Of a DNA stretch of 64,000 bases, positions 1-8,675 are shown piece after piece (within the stretch, counting starts at the first letter, position 1; every line of letters starts with the position of its first letter). The DNA comes from JAQAZP01 sp965531145 (lineage in GTDB: Bacteria; Acidobacteriota; JAQAZP01). The DNA lies in the NCBI GenBank assembly GCA_965531145.1, contig CBESOE010000004.1:29671-93670 (forward strand). The letters are read 5' to 3'. The position numbers were made by a program, and so were the translations under genes. Below the pieces are notes generated by a model, which was given only the letters and a program-made list of their open reading frames with translations, did no database searches and was not told where the DNA came from.

Positions 1-89
1 ATAGAATAGGACCGGTGGATTCCGACCCGGGTCCCGTTGCGGGGCCCGGGTTCACCTGATCGACCCGGCGCCATAACCGGTGGAGTGAA
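1..89. other. Upstream region of the sigma factor gene with a strong GC hairpin
   Basis: No gene is visible in this short leader. Positions 25-35 (ACCCGGGTCCC) pair with 41-51 to form a strong GC-rich hairpin with a GTTGC loop. No T-run follows it, so it may be the end of an upstream transcription unit outside the window or a leader structure. No convincing sigma-70 promoter was found. Confidence 0.35.
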
Positions 90-656
90 ATGGTGGAGGC
101 AAGTGAAGCAGAACTGATGGCCCGCACCAGGCAGGGGGACGAAGAGGCCTTTGCCTTGATCGTGGACCGCTTCAAGGACCGGGTGGTCAACTACCTCTGC
201 CGGCTTACCGGGGACCGCGACCGCGCCGAGGACACGGCCCAGGAAACCTTCCTCCGCCTCTTCCGCACATCATCCGGCTACCGCGAGGAAGGACACCTGG
301 CCGCTTTAATCTTCCGGATCGCCACCAACCTGGTGCGGTCGGAGGAGCGGCGTAACCGGCGCTGGCGGCTGTTCCGGGCCACGGTGCCCGCAGGGGGGAA
401 CGGCAACGGCGGACCGCCCAATCCCCAGACCCGGCTGCTGCAGCGGGAAGCCGCGGAGCAGCTCGGCGCCGCCATCGGCGAGCTGCCGCTGAAGTTCCGG
501 GCGCCGCTGATGCTGCGGGAGATCGAGGGCCTGTCCTACCAGGCCATTGCCGAGGCCATCGGCTGCCGGGAGGGAACGGTGAAGTCGAGAATCAACAGGG
601 GCCGGCAACAGCTGCGGGAGCGGCTGGAGCCATACTGGATCGGAGGGATGGGATGA
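90..656 (+). CDS. ECF-type RNA polymerase sigma factor
   Basis: This 188-residue protein has the two-domain layout of an ECF sigma factor, which directs RNA polymerase to an envelope- or stress-type regulon. Region 2 lies at about residues 20-88 and contains the core-binding helix around RAEDTAQETFLRLF. A Gly/Asn/Pro-rich linker (about 98-115) leads to the region 4 helix-turn-helix at about 130-178 (LSYQAIAEAIGCREGTVKSR). The ATG follows GGAG with a short spacer. The next gene overlaps by 4 nt, so the two are translationally coupled, and the partner is a single-pass membrane protein as expected for an anti-sigma factor. The regulon cannot be read from the sequence, but the PDZ gene downstream is a likely member. 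Confidence 0.93.
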   Translation: MVEASEAELMARTRQGDEEAFALIVDRFKDRVVNYLCRLTGDRDRAEDTAQETFLRLFRTSSGYREEGHLAALIFRIATNLVRSEERRNRRWRLFRATVPAGGNGNGGPPNPQTRLLQREAAEQLGAAIGELPLKFRAPLMLREIEGLSYQAIAEAIGCREGTVKSRINRGRQQLRERLEPYWIGGMG

Positions 657-1069
657 GCGACGAGCGTATCAGCAAAGAGCTCAAAGCGCTGCCCAGGGAG
701 AAGGCGTCGGAGAAGTTCACCCGCCGCGTTCTCGCCAACCTCCCGCGCACCGAGAAGCGACGGATTCCGGCCTGGGGCTACCGCCTGGCGGCCGCGGCCA
801 CGGTGATCATCCTGCTGGTGATCCCGATGAGCCTGCGCCGCTGGTCCATGTCCATCGATACCGGAAACGAAGCGGTGCTTGCCGAAATCGAGGCGGTCCG
901 CTCGGAAAAGGCGCTGATCGAGAGGGAATTGCGTGACCTGAGGGAGAAGGCAGCCGAAGAAAGCCCGGTGGTCTACCTCGGCGGCAACGAAGAGGTAAAC
1001 CTGGTGCTCGACGTGGGCGCCCTGCTCAATCGGAGCACCGAGGCGAACGAGGGCACATCGGCCTTTTGA
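653..1069 (+). CDS. Single-pass membrane protein, putative anti-sigma factor
   Basis: The product is 138 residues: a charged cytoplasmic N-terminus (1-42), one membrane segment (about 43-61), and a periplasmic part with a short predicted coiled coil (about 72-105). The gene overlaps the ECF sigma gene by 4 nt (ATGA), the usual arrangement for a sigma/anti-sigma pair. The N-terminal region lacks the His-x3-Cys-x2-Cys zinc motif of ZAS-type anti-sigma factors, so assignment rests on context and topology. If the assignment is right, it would hold the sigma factor at the membrane and release it on an envelope signal. It could instead be an unrelated membrane protein. Confidence 0.6.
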   Translation: MSDERISKELKALPREKASEKFTRRVLANLPRTEKRRIPAWGYRLAAAATVIILLVIPMSLRRWSMSIDTGNEAVLAEIEAVRSEKALIERELRDLREKAAEESPVVYLGGNEEVNLVLDVGALLNRSTEANEGTSAF

Positions 1070-1160
1070 GCGACAGTGAGACGAGAAACGAGAGCACCGG
1101 ACAACGGTGCCGGAACAGCACGATGCACAACGATCCGAGGATCGACGGAGGAACTGAACG

Positions 1161-2069
1161 ATGAAGTGGAACACGTGGAAACTGATCGTCACCGGCTGCA
1201 CCCTGGCCGGTCTGGCCCTGTTTACGTCCGTGGCGCCGGCCGCGGTGCTCCCCGACGACGAGACAGGCACCGCCGGCGAGCAGGAGAAGGCGGTGGTCAA
1301 GGTGAAGGAGATCCGCGCTGACGGCGCGACCAAGATCAACGTCAAGGTCGTGGGGGACCATGATGGTGAGCATGTGGTCCACTGGGTGGGCTCGCCGGCC
1401 AATCGGGGTTTTCTCGGCGTGGCGTTGAACTCGCTGAGCCATGATCTGCAGAAGCACTTCGGCGCGGCCGAAGGCAGCGGAGTGATGGTGGGCTCGGTGG
1501 TGGAGGGCAGCCCGGCCGAGGCCGCCGGCATCAGGGTGGGCGACGTGATCACCGCCATCGACGGCGCTGACGTGGCGTCGCCCTCCGACGTCCAGCGGAT
1601 CATCCGCGAGAAGGAGGAGGGAGAGGCCGCCACCATCGCGCTGGTGCGGAGCGGCGCCCCGCTGACCGTCACGGCCACGGTGGGCGTGAAGGAGATGCAG
1701 GAATTCGACATCGGCATGCTGGGCGATATCGGGGACCTGAAAAAGAAGGCGTTCTTCATTTCCAGCGGCATGGAAGGCGGGAACATGGTCTTCGAAACCG
1801 TGGACGGCAATGTCACGGTGGACCTGACCGAGGAGATGGATAAACTGGAGAATATTTTCATCGAAAAACTCGGCGATTCCGACGACCTGATCTACTTCGA
1901 CACCGAGACCTTCAACGATTCGATGAAGGAAGTGCACGAATACCTGGCCAGCCCCGAGTTCCAGGAAAAGCTGAATGGTCTGCAGGAGCGTGAACTGGAG
2001 CTGCAGCAGCGGCTGGAGGCCCTGGAACTGAAACTGGAGAAACTGGAAGAAGTGCACGAAGAGCAGTAG
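1161..2069 (+). CDS. Exported PDZ-domain protein
   Basis: This 302-residue protein has an N-terminal signal peptide (about 1-28) and one PDZ domain (about 81-175) with the HtrA-like elements FLGVALN, GSPAEAAGIRVGDVITAIDG and a closing strand TVTATVG. No protease domain is present, so it probably acts as a periplasmic adaptor or peptide sensor. The last 40 residues are rich in Leu and Glu and should form a coiled coil. The ATG has a clear GGAGG 9 nt upstream. It lies 91 nt after the putative anti-sigma gene on the same strand. A PDZ protein beside a sigma/anti-sigma pair recalls systems in which misfolded envelope proteins are sensed through PDZ domains, but that role is inferred. Confidence 0.85.
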   Translation: MKWNTWKLIVTGCTLAGLALFTSVAPAAVLPDDETGTAGEQEKAVVKVKEIRADGATKINVKVVGDHDGEHVVHWVGSPANRGFLGVALNSLSHDLQKHFGAAEGSGVMVGSVVEGSPAEAAGIRVGDVITAIDGADVASPSDVQRIIREKEEGEAATIALVRSGAPLTVTATVGVKEMQEFDIGMLGDIGDLKKKAFFISSGMEGGNMVFETVDGNVTVDLTEEMDKLENIFIEKLGDSDDLIYFDTETFNDSMKEVHEYLASPEFQEKLNGLQERELELQQRLEALELKLEKLEEVHEEQ

Positions 2070-2095
2070 CTCCGCCACTCCGTCGATATGCTGAA

Positions 2096-2125
2096 AGCCT
2101 CCCGACCCCCACGGGCCGGGAGGCT
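2096..2125 (+). terminator. Rho-independent terminator after the PDZ gene
   Basis: A 9-bp stem (AGCCTCCCG at 2096-2104 with CGGGAGGCT at 2117-2125) is followed by TCTCTTTG. It lies 27 nt after the PDZ stop codon and probably ends the sigma/anti-sigma/PDZ unit. Confidence 0.75.
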
Positions 2126-2221
2126 TCTCTTTGTACGGCCGGTAATTGACAGTGCGGGAATATCCACTATGCTGATCCTTGGGAATCGAAGATTCGAAAA
2201 ACATATTTCTCTGGTGGTGTA

Positions 2222-4507
2222 ATGATGAACTCCCGTCCTTTCATGTTGTTCCTGCTTCCGACCCTGCTCGTCCTGGCTGCGCTCCTCACTGCCGGTCCGG
2301 CCGTGGCCGAACCCTACGACGCCAGCGGGATCGAGCCCCTGCGCTGGACCGGCCCGGAGCCGCCCACTTCGTATACCGAGTGGTCAGCCGGCCAGATCAG
2401 GGAGCCGTTCAGCATCCACCCGCTGGAATGGATGACGGCGGAAAGCAACGGCAGCGACAACGGTGCCGGCAGCAACGTCCTGGTGATGGTCAACGAGGGA
2501 CTGCGGCCGGCCATCGAAGCCAACCTCAACCGCTATGTGGGAGACATCGCCAGTGGCGGGTGGAGCCCGCAGGTCTACGAGACCGCCGGCGGCACGCCGG
2601 AGATCCTCAAGTCGTTCATCATCGACCACTCCGCAGACCTGGCGGCAGTGGTCTTCTTCGGCCGGATGCCCACACCGTGGTACGAGTCGGACGAGGAGTT
2701 CCCCTTCGACTATTTCTACATGGAACTGGACGGGGAATGGATCGACGCCGACGAGGACGGCATCTACGACGGGCTGGAGGATGGCGCGGGCGACCAGGGG
2801 CCCGAGATCTTTGTCGCCCACATCGATTCATCGATGATGACCTGGTGGGATGAGGCGGAGTCGGTGAACCGCTACCTGGACAAGGACCACGAATTCTGGA
2901 GCGGCGGGATCACTTGCACCGACTACGGCCTGACCTACACCGAGGACGACTGGGCCAGCGGGGACGACATCTGCACGGCCATGCGCTACGCCTACCCGTC
3001 ATACCACGAGATCCGCGCGCCGGAAACCCACCGCGACGACTACGTGCTGAACCGGCTCCCCGAACCGGCCTACGAGTTCATCCAACTGGCCTGTCACTCC
3101 TGGTCCGGCGGCCACGGGTTCACCCGCGGCGGTGACGCCAGCAGCTGGCGGGTGGCCAGCACCGAACCGGAGGCCCTGTTCTACAACCTTTTCTGCTGCA
3201 GCGCCCTGCGCTGGGTCGAGGAAAACCACCTGGGCGGGGCCTACATCTTCAATCCCGGCACCACCTGCCTGGCCACACTGGGAAGCACCAAGAGCGGCTC
3301 GATGCTCAACTTCAGCTGGTTCTACGAACCGTACGGCTCCGGCGCCTCCCTGGGTGAGTCGCTGCGGATCTGGTTCGACGAAGTGGCCCCGTTCGAGCAG
3401 TGGGAGATCGACTGGCACATGGGGATGTCGATCACCGGCGACCCCTTTCTCAACCGGACCAACAGTTCGCCGGTGAAACCGCAGATCATCACCGGGCCCG
3501 GTCCGCTGGCCGGCCAGGACCCCTTTGTCCGGGGCTACGGCGTTGACGGCGTACCCCGCCCCTGCACCGAGTTCGACCCCTATGTCTGGCTCAACGGATA
3601 CGGTACGCGGGTGGCTGTGGGCGACCTGGATGCCGACGGTCTGATCGACATCGTCACCGGCACCGGCCCCGGGCCCGAACTGGCGCCGGTGGTCCGGGCC
3701 TACGACCTGGGCGGGACCCATCATGCCGGTTCGAACTTCCGCCCCTACGGCACCAGCGGCTGGGGCGTGGAGGTGGCCTGCGGCGACCTTGACGGCGACG
3801 GCCGCGACGAGATCGTCACCGGGCCCGGGCCCGGGCCGGTGGCCGGGCCCCATGTCCGGGCGTTCACCTGGGACGGTGAAACCGTGGCGCCGCTGGCGGG
3901 AACGAACTTCCAGGCCTACGGCACACCGCGCTATGGTGTGGAGGTGGCCTGCGGCGACCTGGACGGTGACGGCTTCGACGAGATCGTCACCGGCGCCGGG
4001 GCCGGAGCGGTCTTCGGGCCCCACGTCAGGGGCTGGAACGTGGACGGCGGGCCGGCCACGGCCATCCCGGGAGTCAGCTTCTTTGCCTACAACACGCTCC
4101 GCTGGGGCGTCAACGTGGCCTGCGGCGACCTCGATGGGGACGGCATCGATGAGATCGTCACCGGACCCGGCCCGGGGCAGATCTTCGGGGCCCACATCCG
4201 GGCCTGGCGAGTCAGCGGCGGCAGTTGCAGCCCCCTGCCCGGGGCCAGCCTGCTGGCCTACCCAGGGGGCATGCGCTACGGCGCACGGGTCGCCTGCGCC
4301 GACATCGACGGTGACGGCCGCGACGAAATCATCACCGCCCCGGGGCCCGGCCCGGAGAACAGCGCCCACATCCGCGGGTTCGAATATGCCGGCGGCACCC
4401 TGGCCCCCCTGACCACGCCGGACTTCATCGCCTGGTCAGCTGAGGAGTACCGCGGTGGTTCGCTGCTGGCAGCGGTGGACCTGGAGAGCGTGATCAGGCT
4501 TCGCTGA
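2222..4507 (+). CDS. Secreted C25 (gingipain-like) peptidase domain with C-terminal FG-GAP-like repeats
   Basis: This 761-residue protein has a signal peptide (1-29). Residues about 85-415 resemble the caspase-like fold of peptidase family C25. They include CHSWSGGHGF with His292 and His298, FCCSALRW with Cys325/Cys326, and a closing GDPFL. The 33-residue gap from His292 to Cys325 matches the His-Cys dyad spacing known for gingipain R. Residues about 420-761 hold a lead-in (QIITGPGP) and five blades of the type GDLDGDGxDEIVTGPGPG...GPHVRAW, with acidic calcium-binding-like loops. The same C-terminal module occurs in the proteins at 5182-8490 and 52402-54789. ATG codons at 2222 and 2225 are both possible starts. 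Peptidase activity is predicted, not certain. Confidence 0.72.
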   Translation: MMNSRPFMLFLLPTLLVLAALLTAGPAVAEPYDASGIEPLRWTGPEPPTSYTEWSAGQIREPFSIHPLEWMTAESNGSDNGAGSNVLVMVNEGLRPAIEANLNRYVGDIASGGWSPQVYETAGGTPEILKSFIIDHSADLAAVVFFGRMPTPWYESDEEFPFDYFYMELDGEWIDADEDGIYDGLEDGAGDQGPEIFVAHIDSSMMTWWDEAESVNRYLDKDHEFWSGGITCTDYGLTYTEDDWASGDDICTAMRYAYPSYHEIRAPETHRDDYVLNRLPEPAYEFIQLACHSWSGGHGFTRGGDASSWRVASTEPEALFYNLFCCSALRWVEENHLGGAYIFNPGTTCLATLGSTKSGSMLNFSWFYEPYGSGASLGESLRIWFDEVAPFEQWEIDWHMGMSITGDPFLNRTNSSPVKPQIITGPGPLAGQDPFVRGYGVDGVPRPCTEFDPYVWLNGYGTRVAVGDLDADGLIDIVTGTGPGPELAPVVRAYDLGGTHHAGSNFRPYGTSGWGVEVACGDLDGDGRDEIVTGPGPGPVAGPHVRAFTWDGETVAPLAGTNFQAYGTPRYGVEVACGDLDGDGFDEIVTGAGAGAVFGPHVRGWNVDGGPATAIPGVSFFAYNTLRWGVNVACGDLDGDGIDEIVTGPGPGQIFGAHIRAWRVSGGSCSPLPGASLLAYPGGMRYGARVACADIDGDGRDEIITAPGPGPENSAHIRGFEYAGGTLAPLTTPDFIAWSAEEYRGGSLLAAVDLESVIRLR

Positions 4508-4544
4508 CCATTCCTGACCGTAGCGGGCAATGCCGCTGGCGCGA

Positions 4545-5072
4545 CTAGAACCCCACCCCCACTCCCACACGGTAAACCCACGGTGAGTTGTAGGAACTGT
4601 AAGGATCACCACTGTCATAAAGGAAATCGTAGAGCACCGAGAAATTGATCGCCGCGTGATCGCCCAGGGGCTGGGAGAACCCGCCGCCGCCCAGCAGACC
4701 GTTGTGGTTGGTGCGCTCGGTGCTGCCGTTCAGGGTGTAGTATTCGTAGTTCAGGTAGTCGTACTCACCCTGGACGAAGATGTGCGGTATCACGTGGTAG
4801 CGGAGAAAAAGCCCACCGCCGTAATCGCTGGTGGAGAGGCTTGGCGAATACCGGCTGTCCTTGCGGTAACGGTAGGTCAGCCGCAAACCGGTGGCCAGCT
4901 TATCCACCGGGTAAAATCCCACCGTGGGTGAAAACTCGACAAAATCCACCGTGCCGAAGCCGGCCCCGAACCAGCCGCCCCAGAACATGTTCTTGTCCCC
5001 CCGCTCCCCGGCACCGGCCACGGTACTCAGGGTGAGAACCACGAGCACGATCAAAACAATTCTGCATTTCAT
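4545..5072 (-). CDS. Small outer membrane beta-barrel protein
   Basis: The 175-residue product has a signal peptide (about 1-21) followed by alternating polar and hydrophobic strands rich in Tyr and Gly. It ends in Phe, as outer membrane barrels recognised by the BAM machinery usually do. The size fits an 8-stranded barrel of the OmpA-like or OmpX type. No ligand or enzyme motif is visible. The ATG follows AGGAGG at an 8-nt spacing. It lies 3' of the large BNR protein gene on the same strand, separated by 109 nt, and converges on the C25-like peptidase gene. Confidence 0.75.
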   Translation of the reverse strand: MKCRIVLIVLVVLTLSTVAGAGERGDKNMFWGGWFGAGFGTVDFVEFSPTVGFYPVDKLATGLRLTYRYRKDSRYSPSLSTSDYGGGLFLRYHVIPHIFVQGEYDYLNYEYYTLNGSTERTNHNGLLGGGGFSQPLGDHAAINFSVLYDFLYDSGDPYSSYNSPWVYRVGVGVGF

Positions 5073-5181
5073 TTTTCGGGCCTCCTGATCTCATGACCGG
5101 TTCACGGGGCGAACCGTTGCCGGATTCGCATCTGCCCACAGGTTAGTGAATTGACCCATGGGCGTCAAGATGCGCCCCCGG

Positions 5182-8100
5182 TCAGAAGCGGCCAGCGGCC
5201 ACGGTGGCCCCGTGACTCATACCGGAGAAGCTCTCCAGGGTGGCCCAGGAGGTAACCTGGCTGCCGTCATAGCTGAAGACCGACACCGTGCTGCCCACCA
5301 GCGGGTCGGGGCCCAGACCGGCCACGATCTCGTCCCGACCGTCGCCGTCCAGGTCGGCCCGGGCGCTGACGTTCGCACCGAAGCGGTTCTCCGGCCAGGA
5401 GAAGGCGAAGAAGCTGAGACCGGGCAAGGGACTGATCCCGCTGCCGTCGTGGTTCCAGCCGCGGACGTGGGCGCCGAACACCGCCCCCGGCCCGGGTCCG
5501 GTGACGATCTCGTCGATGCCGTCGCCGTCCACGTCACCGCAGGTCACGTTCACCCCGAACTGGTTGGTGGAGTATGCGAAGTAGCTCACGCCGGGGATCG
5601 ACGCTGCTGCCCCACCATCCACGTTCCAGCCCCGCACGTGGGGGCCGTAGACCGTGCCCGGGCCGGCGCCGGTGACGATCTCGTCGTAGCCGTCGCCGTC
5701 GATATCGCCGGTGCAAACGTTGACTCCCCACTTGGGCGTGCCGTAGGCAAAGTAGTTCACCCCGGACAGTGCGGTCACCCCTGAAGTGCCGTCATAGTCC
5801 CAGGCGCGCACATGGGGCCCGAACACCGCGCCGGGGCCGGCGCCGGTGATGATCTCGTCGAACCCGTCACCGTCGATGTCGCCGGCAGCAGCGTTCACCC
5901 CGTATTTGTTGGTGCCGTAAGCGAGGAAGCTCAGGCCGGGAAGCGGCGTGCCGTCGATGTCGAAACCCCGCACGTGGGGCCCGTAGATCGCCCCCGGTCC
6001 GGCACCGGTGAGGATCTCGTCCAGGTCGTCGCCGTCCAGGTCGCCGGCGCCCACGTTCACCCCGAAGCCGTCAGCGCCATAGGCCGCAAACTCGTAGAGG
6101 TGCACCGCCCCGCTCTGCGGGGGAAAGACTCGCACGTCGGGCGGGTTGGTTTCGGACGGGCCGGGGCCGGTGATGATCCGCGGCGCACTGAGGTCGCCAC
6201 CCGGCTCATAGAGCGGCCGCTCGAAAATGCCGTTGCCATGGGTCGCCGCGCGGAGCAGCCGGTCCGGGGCGTAGACCTTGAGGTCGTTGATCATGGCCGG
6301 ACCCATCCCTTCCTGGAAGCTGTACCAGGTCTGGCCGCTGTCCGGCGAAAGATAGACCCCCAGATCGCCGCCCACATAGACCACCTGCGGGTGGAGCGGA
6401 TCCACCATCACCGCCGAGGTGGGGACGTCGGGCAACCCCTGGCCGATGTCGGACCAGCTGTCACCGCCGTTGACACTGCGGAAGACGTGGCTGGTGCCGT
6501 AGCCCATGATGGTGGCGTAGACCACGCTGCTGTCGCTGGGATCCACGGTGAGATCGGTGATGTAGCGGTCGGGCAGGCTGCCGGTGACTTCCTCGAAGGT
6601 GTCACCATTGGTGGTGCGGTAGACCCGCGCCCGGTCGGTGTTCGCGGCAGTGGCGACGTAAACCACATTTTCGTCGGTGGCCGAGATGGCCATGCACATG
6701 GCCGCGTTGATGCCGTTCAACGTGCTGCCGCCATGGATGGAGTCCCAGTCAAAGCCGCTATTGGTGCTTTTATAGACCCGGGAGCGGCCAGCGTAAACCA
6801 CATCCGGGTTGGAGGGACTGAGCACGAAGGGCGCGATGAAGGCGGTGTTCTCGCCGCCGGTTTCCGGGGGGGCGATATAGTTCCAGTAGGCACCGTCGTT
6901 GGAGGTGCGTTGCAGGTAGAGGAACTGCGCCGAACCGTAGAGGATGTCGTCATCCTGAGGATTCACCGCGGTCCAGGATCCGTCGCCGCCGATCACCCGC
7001 TCCCAGGCCGGGCCGCCGCGGTAGATGGCGGTGGCGGTGTCCTGCATCCCGCCGATCAGCTTGTCCCGGCTGGTGGCCGACAGGCCCATGCCGTTGTAGA
7101 ACTGGGTGGTGATATAGCCGCCGATCAGGCTGGCAAAGCTGTCGCCGCCGTCGGTGCTCTTGAACACCCCGCCGTCGGAGCAGAAGAAGATGGTGTTGGG
7201 GTCGGTGGGGTGCCAGAAGGCGTTGTGGTGGTCGGCGTGAGCGTAGTCGGAACCACCGATGGGGCCTTCCGGGGGTGGTGTACCGTAATACATGCTGGTC
7301 CAGTCCGACCGCCGGGAGAAGGAACTCCCGCCGTTGGTGGAGCGATGGATCTCGATGCCGGCCACGAAGACCAGGTTCACGTCAAAGGGGCTGGGCAGCA
7401 CGTAGTGCGAGTAGAAGCCCTGGTATTGCTGGTAGTCGCCGCCGTAGGCCTGCACCCAGGTGTCGCCGGTGTCGGTGGAAAGGTAGAGCCCGCGGCCCGA
7501 CTCGGTGTTGCCGATACTGGCGTAAATCCGGTTTGGCTGAGGGAGGGCAATGGCCAGCTGGGTCTTGCCGCTCCAGGAGGCGGGCAGGCCGTCGGTCAGT
7601 TTGGTCCAGCTGTCGCCGCCGTCGGTGGTGCGGTAGATCCCGTGGTTTTCCGAGCTGAAGTTGCCGTGGGCGCTGAACACGGTCTCCGGGGTGGTGGGGT
7701 GGATCCGGATGTCGGTGCCCATGATCACGTCGTGCACCAGGGTCCAGTCACCGCCGGCATTGGTCGACTTGTAAATCCCCTCGGTGGTGGCGGCATAGAC
7801 GATATTGGAATCGGTGGGGTGGACGGCGATCATCCAGACCCCGCGGTTCTGGTCATAGCTCCAGTCGAGGCTCTGGGTCCAGCTGGCCCCACCGTCAGTG
7901 CTCTTGAGGATGCCGATGCCGTAGCTGCCGCGGGTCAGGCGGTTCAACTCGCCGCCGTCGGAAGCCTGGTAGCGGTAAACCTCGCCGGTGCCGATATAGA
8001 TCACGCTGCTGTCGGCGGGATCGAGGGTGACAGTGCTCACCGCCAGGATGGGGTAGCCGGTCTCAACCCGGTCCCAGGCGTCGGCCCCCACCCCGCCCAC

Positions 8101-8490
8101 GGTGGTCTTCCACAGCCCGCCGCTGGCGCTGCCGGCAAACATGGTCTGAGGGTTGTCGGGATCGATGGCCAGGGTGAGGGTGCGGCCGCCGATGTTGTAC
8201 GGCCCGAGCACGCTCCAGGAATCGGCACCCCGGTCGCCGGTGGCGGCGTCCTCCACCCGGGGGATCAGCTTCGACTGCTCCCACGCCCGGCCAAATCCGC
8301 CGGCCGGGATCAGGTTCCCGGGATAGGCCCGCTGAGCGGCCCAGAGATCGAGCGCCTGGAGGGCGCCGCTGTATTTCAGTTGCGGCTGATCCTGCTCCAC
8401 GCCGGCCGGCGGCAGCAGGAAAACCAGGGCCACAACGGTCAACACCGCCGTGGCCGTCCACAAACGCCCGTCACTGATACTGCGTATCAT
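5182..8490 (-). CDS. Large exported BNR/Asp-box repeat protein with C-terminal FG-GAP-like module
   Basis: The product is about 1102 residues with a signal anchor or signal peptide near residues 8-28. Residues about 70-770 carry at least nine Asp-box motifs of the form S-T-D-G-G-x-S-W, as in sialidase/BNR and VPS10/sortilin-like propellers. The sialidase Arg triad is not evident, so a binding or structural role is more likely than catalysis. From about residue 770 to the end are six blades (GDIDGDGYDEIVTGAGPG then GPHVRGWN), the same module as in the genes at 2222 and 52402, ending in GATVAAGRF. The ATG at 8490 is preferred over an in-frame GTG at 8496 because GGAGG lies 7 nt before it. Confidence 0.8.
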   Translation of the reverse strand: MIRSISDGRLWTATAVLTVVALVFLLPPAGVEQDQPQLKYSGALQALDLWAAQRAYPGNLIPAGGFGRAWEQSKLIPRVEDAATGDRGADSWSVLGPYNIGGRTLTLAIDPDNPQTMFAGSASGGLWKTTVGGVGADAWDRVETGYPILAVSTVTLDPADSSVIYIGTGEVYRYQASDGGELNRLTRGSYGIGILKSTDGGASWTQSLDWSYDQNRGVWMIAVHPTDSNIVYAATTEGIYKSTNAGGDWTLVHDVIMGTDIRIHPTTPETVFSAHGNFSSENHGIYRTTDGGDSWTKLTDGLPASWSGKTQLAIALPQPNRIYASIGNTESGRGLYLSTDTGDTWVQAYGGDYQQYQGFYSHYVLPSPFDVNLVFVAGIEIHRSTNGGSSFSRRSDWTSMYYGTPPPEGPIGGSDYAHADHHNAFWHPTDPNTIFFCSDGGVFKSTDGGDSFASLIGGYITTQFYNGMGLSATSRDKLIGGMQDTATAIYRGGPAWERVIGGDGSWTAVNPQDDDILYGSAQFLYLQRTSNDGAYWNYIAPPETGGENTAFIAPFVLSPSNPDVVYAGRSRVYKSTNSGFDWDSIHGGSTLNGINAAMCMAISATDENVVYVATAANTDRARVYRTTNGDTFEEVTGSLPDRYITDLTVDPSDSSVVYATIMGYGTSHVFRSVNGGDSWSDIGQGLPDVPTSAVMVDPLHPQVVYVGGDLGVYLSPDSGQTWYSFQEGMGPAMINDLKVYAPDRLLRAATHGNGIFERPLYEPGGDLSAPRIITGPGPSETNPPDVRVFPPQSGAVHLYEFAAYGADGFGVNVGAGDLDGDDLDEILTGAGPGAIYGPHVRGFDIDGTPLPGLSFLAYGTNKYGVNAAAGDIDGDGFDEIITGAGPGAVFGPHVRAWDYDGTSGVTALSGVNYFAYGTPKWGVNVCTGDIDGDGYDEIVTGAGPGTVYGPHVRGWNVDGGAAASIPGVSYFAYSTNQFGVNVTCGDVDGDGIDEIVTGPGPGAVFGAHVRGWNHDGSGISPLPGLSFFAFSWPENRFGANVSARADLDGDGRDEIVAGLGPDPLVGSTVSVFSYDGSQVTSWATLESFSGMSHGATVAAGRF

Positions 8491-8496
8491 CGTCAC

Positions 8497-8675
8497 CCCT
8501 CCGTTGGTGGTTTCAAAACAAGGCTGTTCCTATTGTAGCCCAAGATTGCCGGGCCGCACTTCCACTTGCTGAAAGCCGTCTGCACTATTACAACTGAGCG
8601 TGGAAATAGTTCGGTGGATTGCCGGACGGCGGTCAACATCTGCGGGATAGGCCACGTATATCATTGTGAGGCCCG
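8497..8675. promoter_or_regulatory. Divergent promoter region
   Basis: This 179-nt gap separates two divergent genes. On the minus strand GGCTACAATAGG contains a -10-like TACAAT (plus-strand positions 8532-8537), about 40 nt upstream of the BNR gene start. No good -35 pairs with it. The same GGCTACAATA string occurs upstream of fabL and of the 19153 gene. Confidence 0.35.

Noticed and set aside
1076..1321. An 81-codon frame overlapping the start of the PDZ gene
   Set aside because: It has no ribosome binding site and overlaps the signal peptide of the PDZ protein in another frame.
5812..8538. A 908-codon open frame on the plus strand opposite the BNR gene
   Set aside because: It is a by-product of GC-rich codon use in the antisense strand of a repeat-rich gene; its product is low-complexity and no ribosome binding site precedes it.
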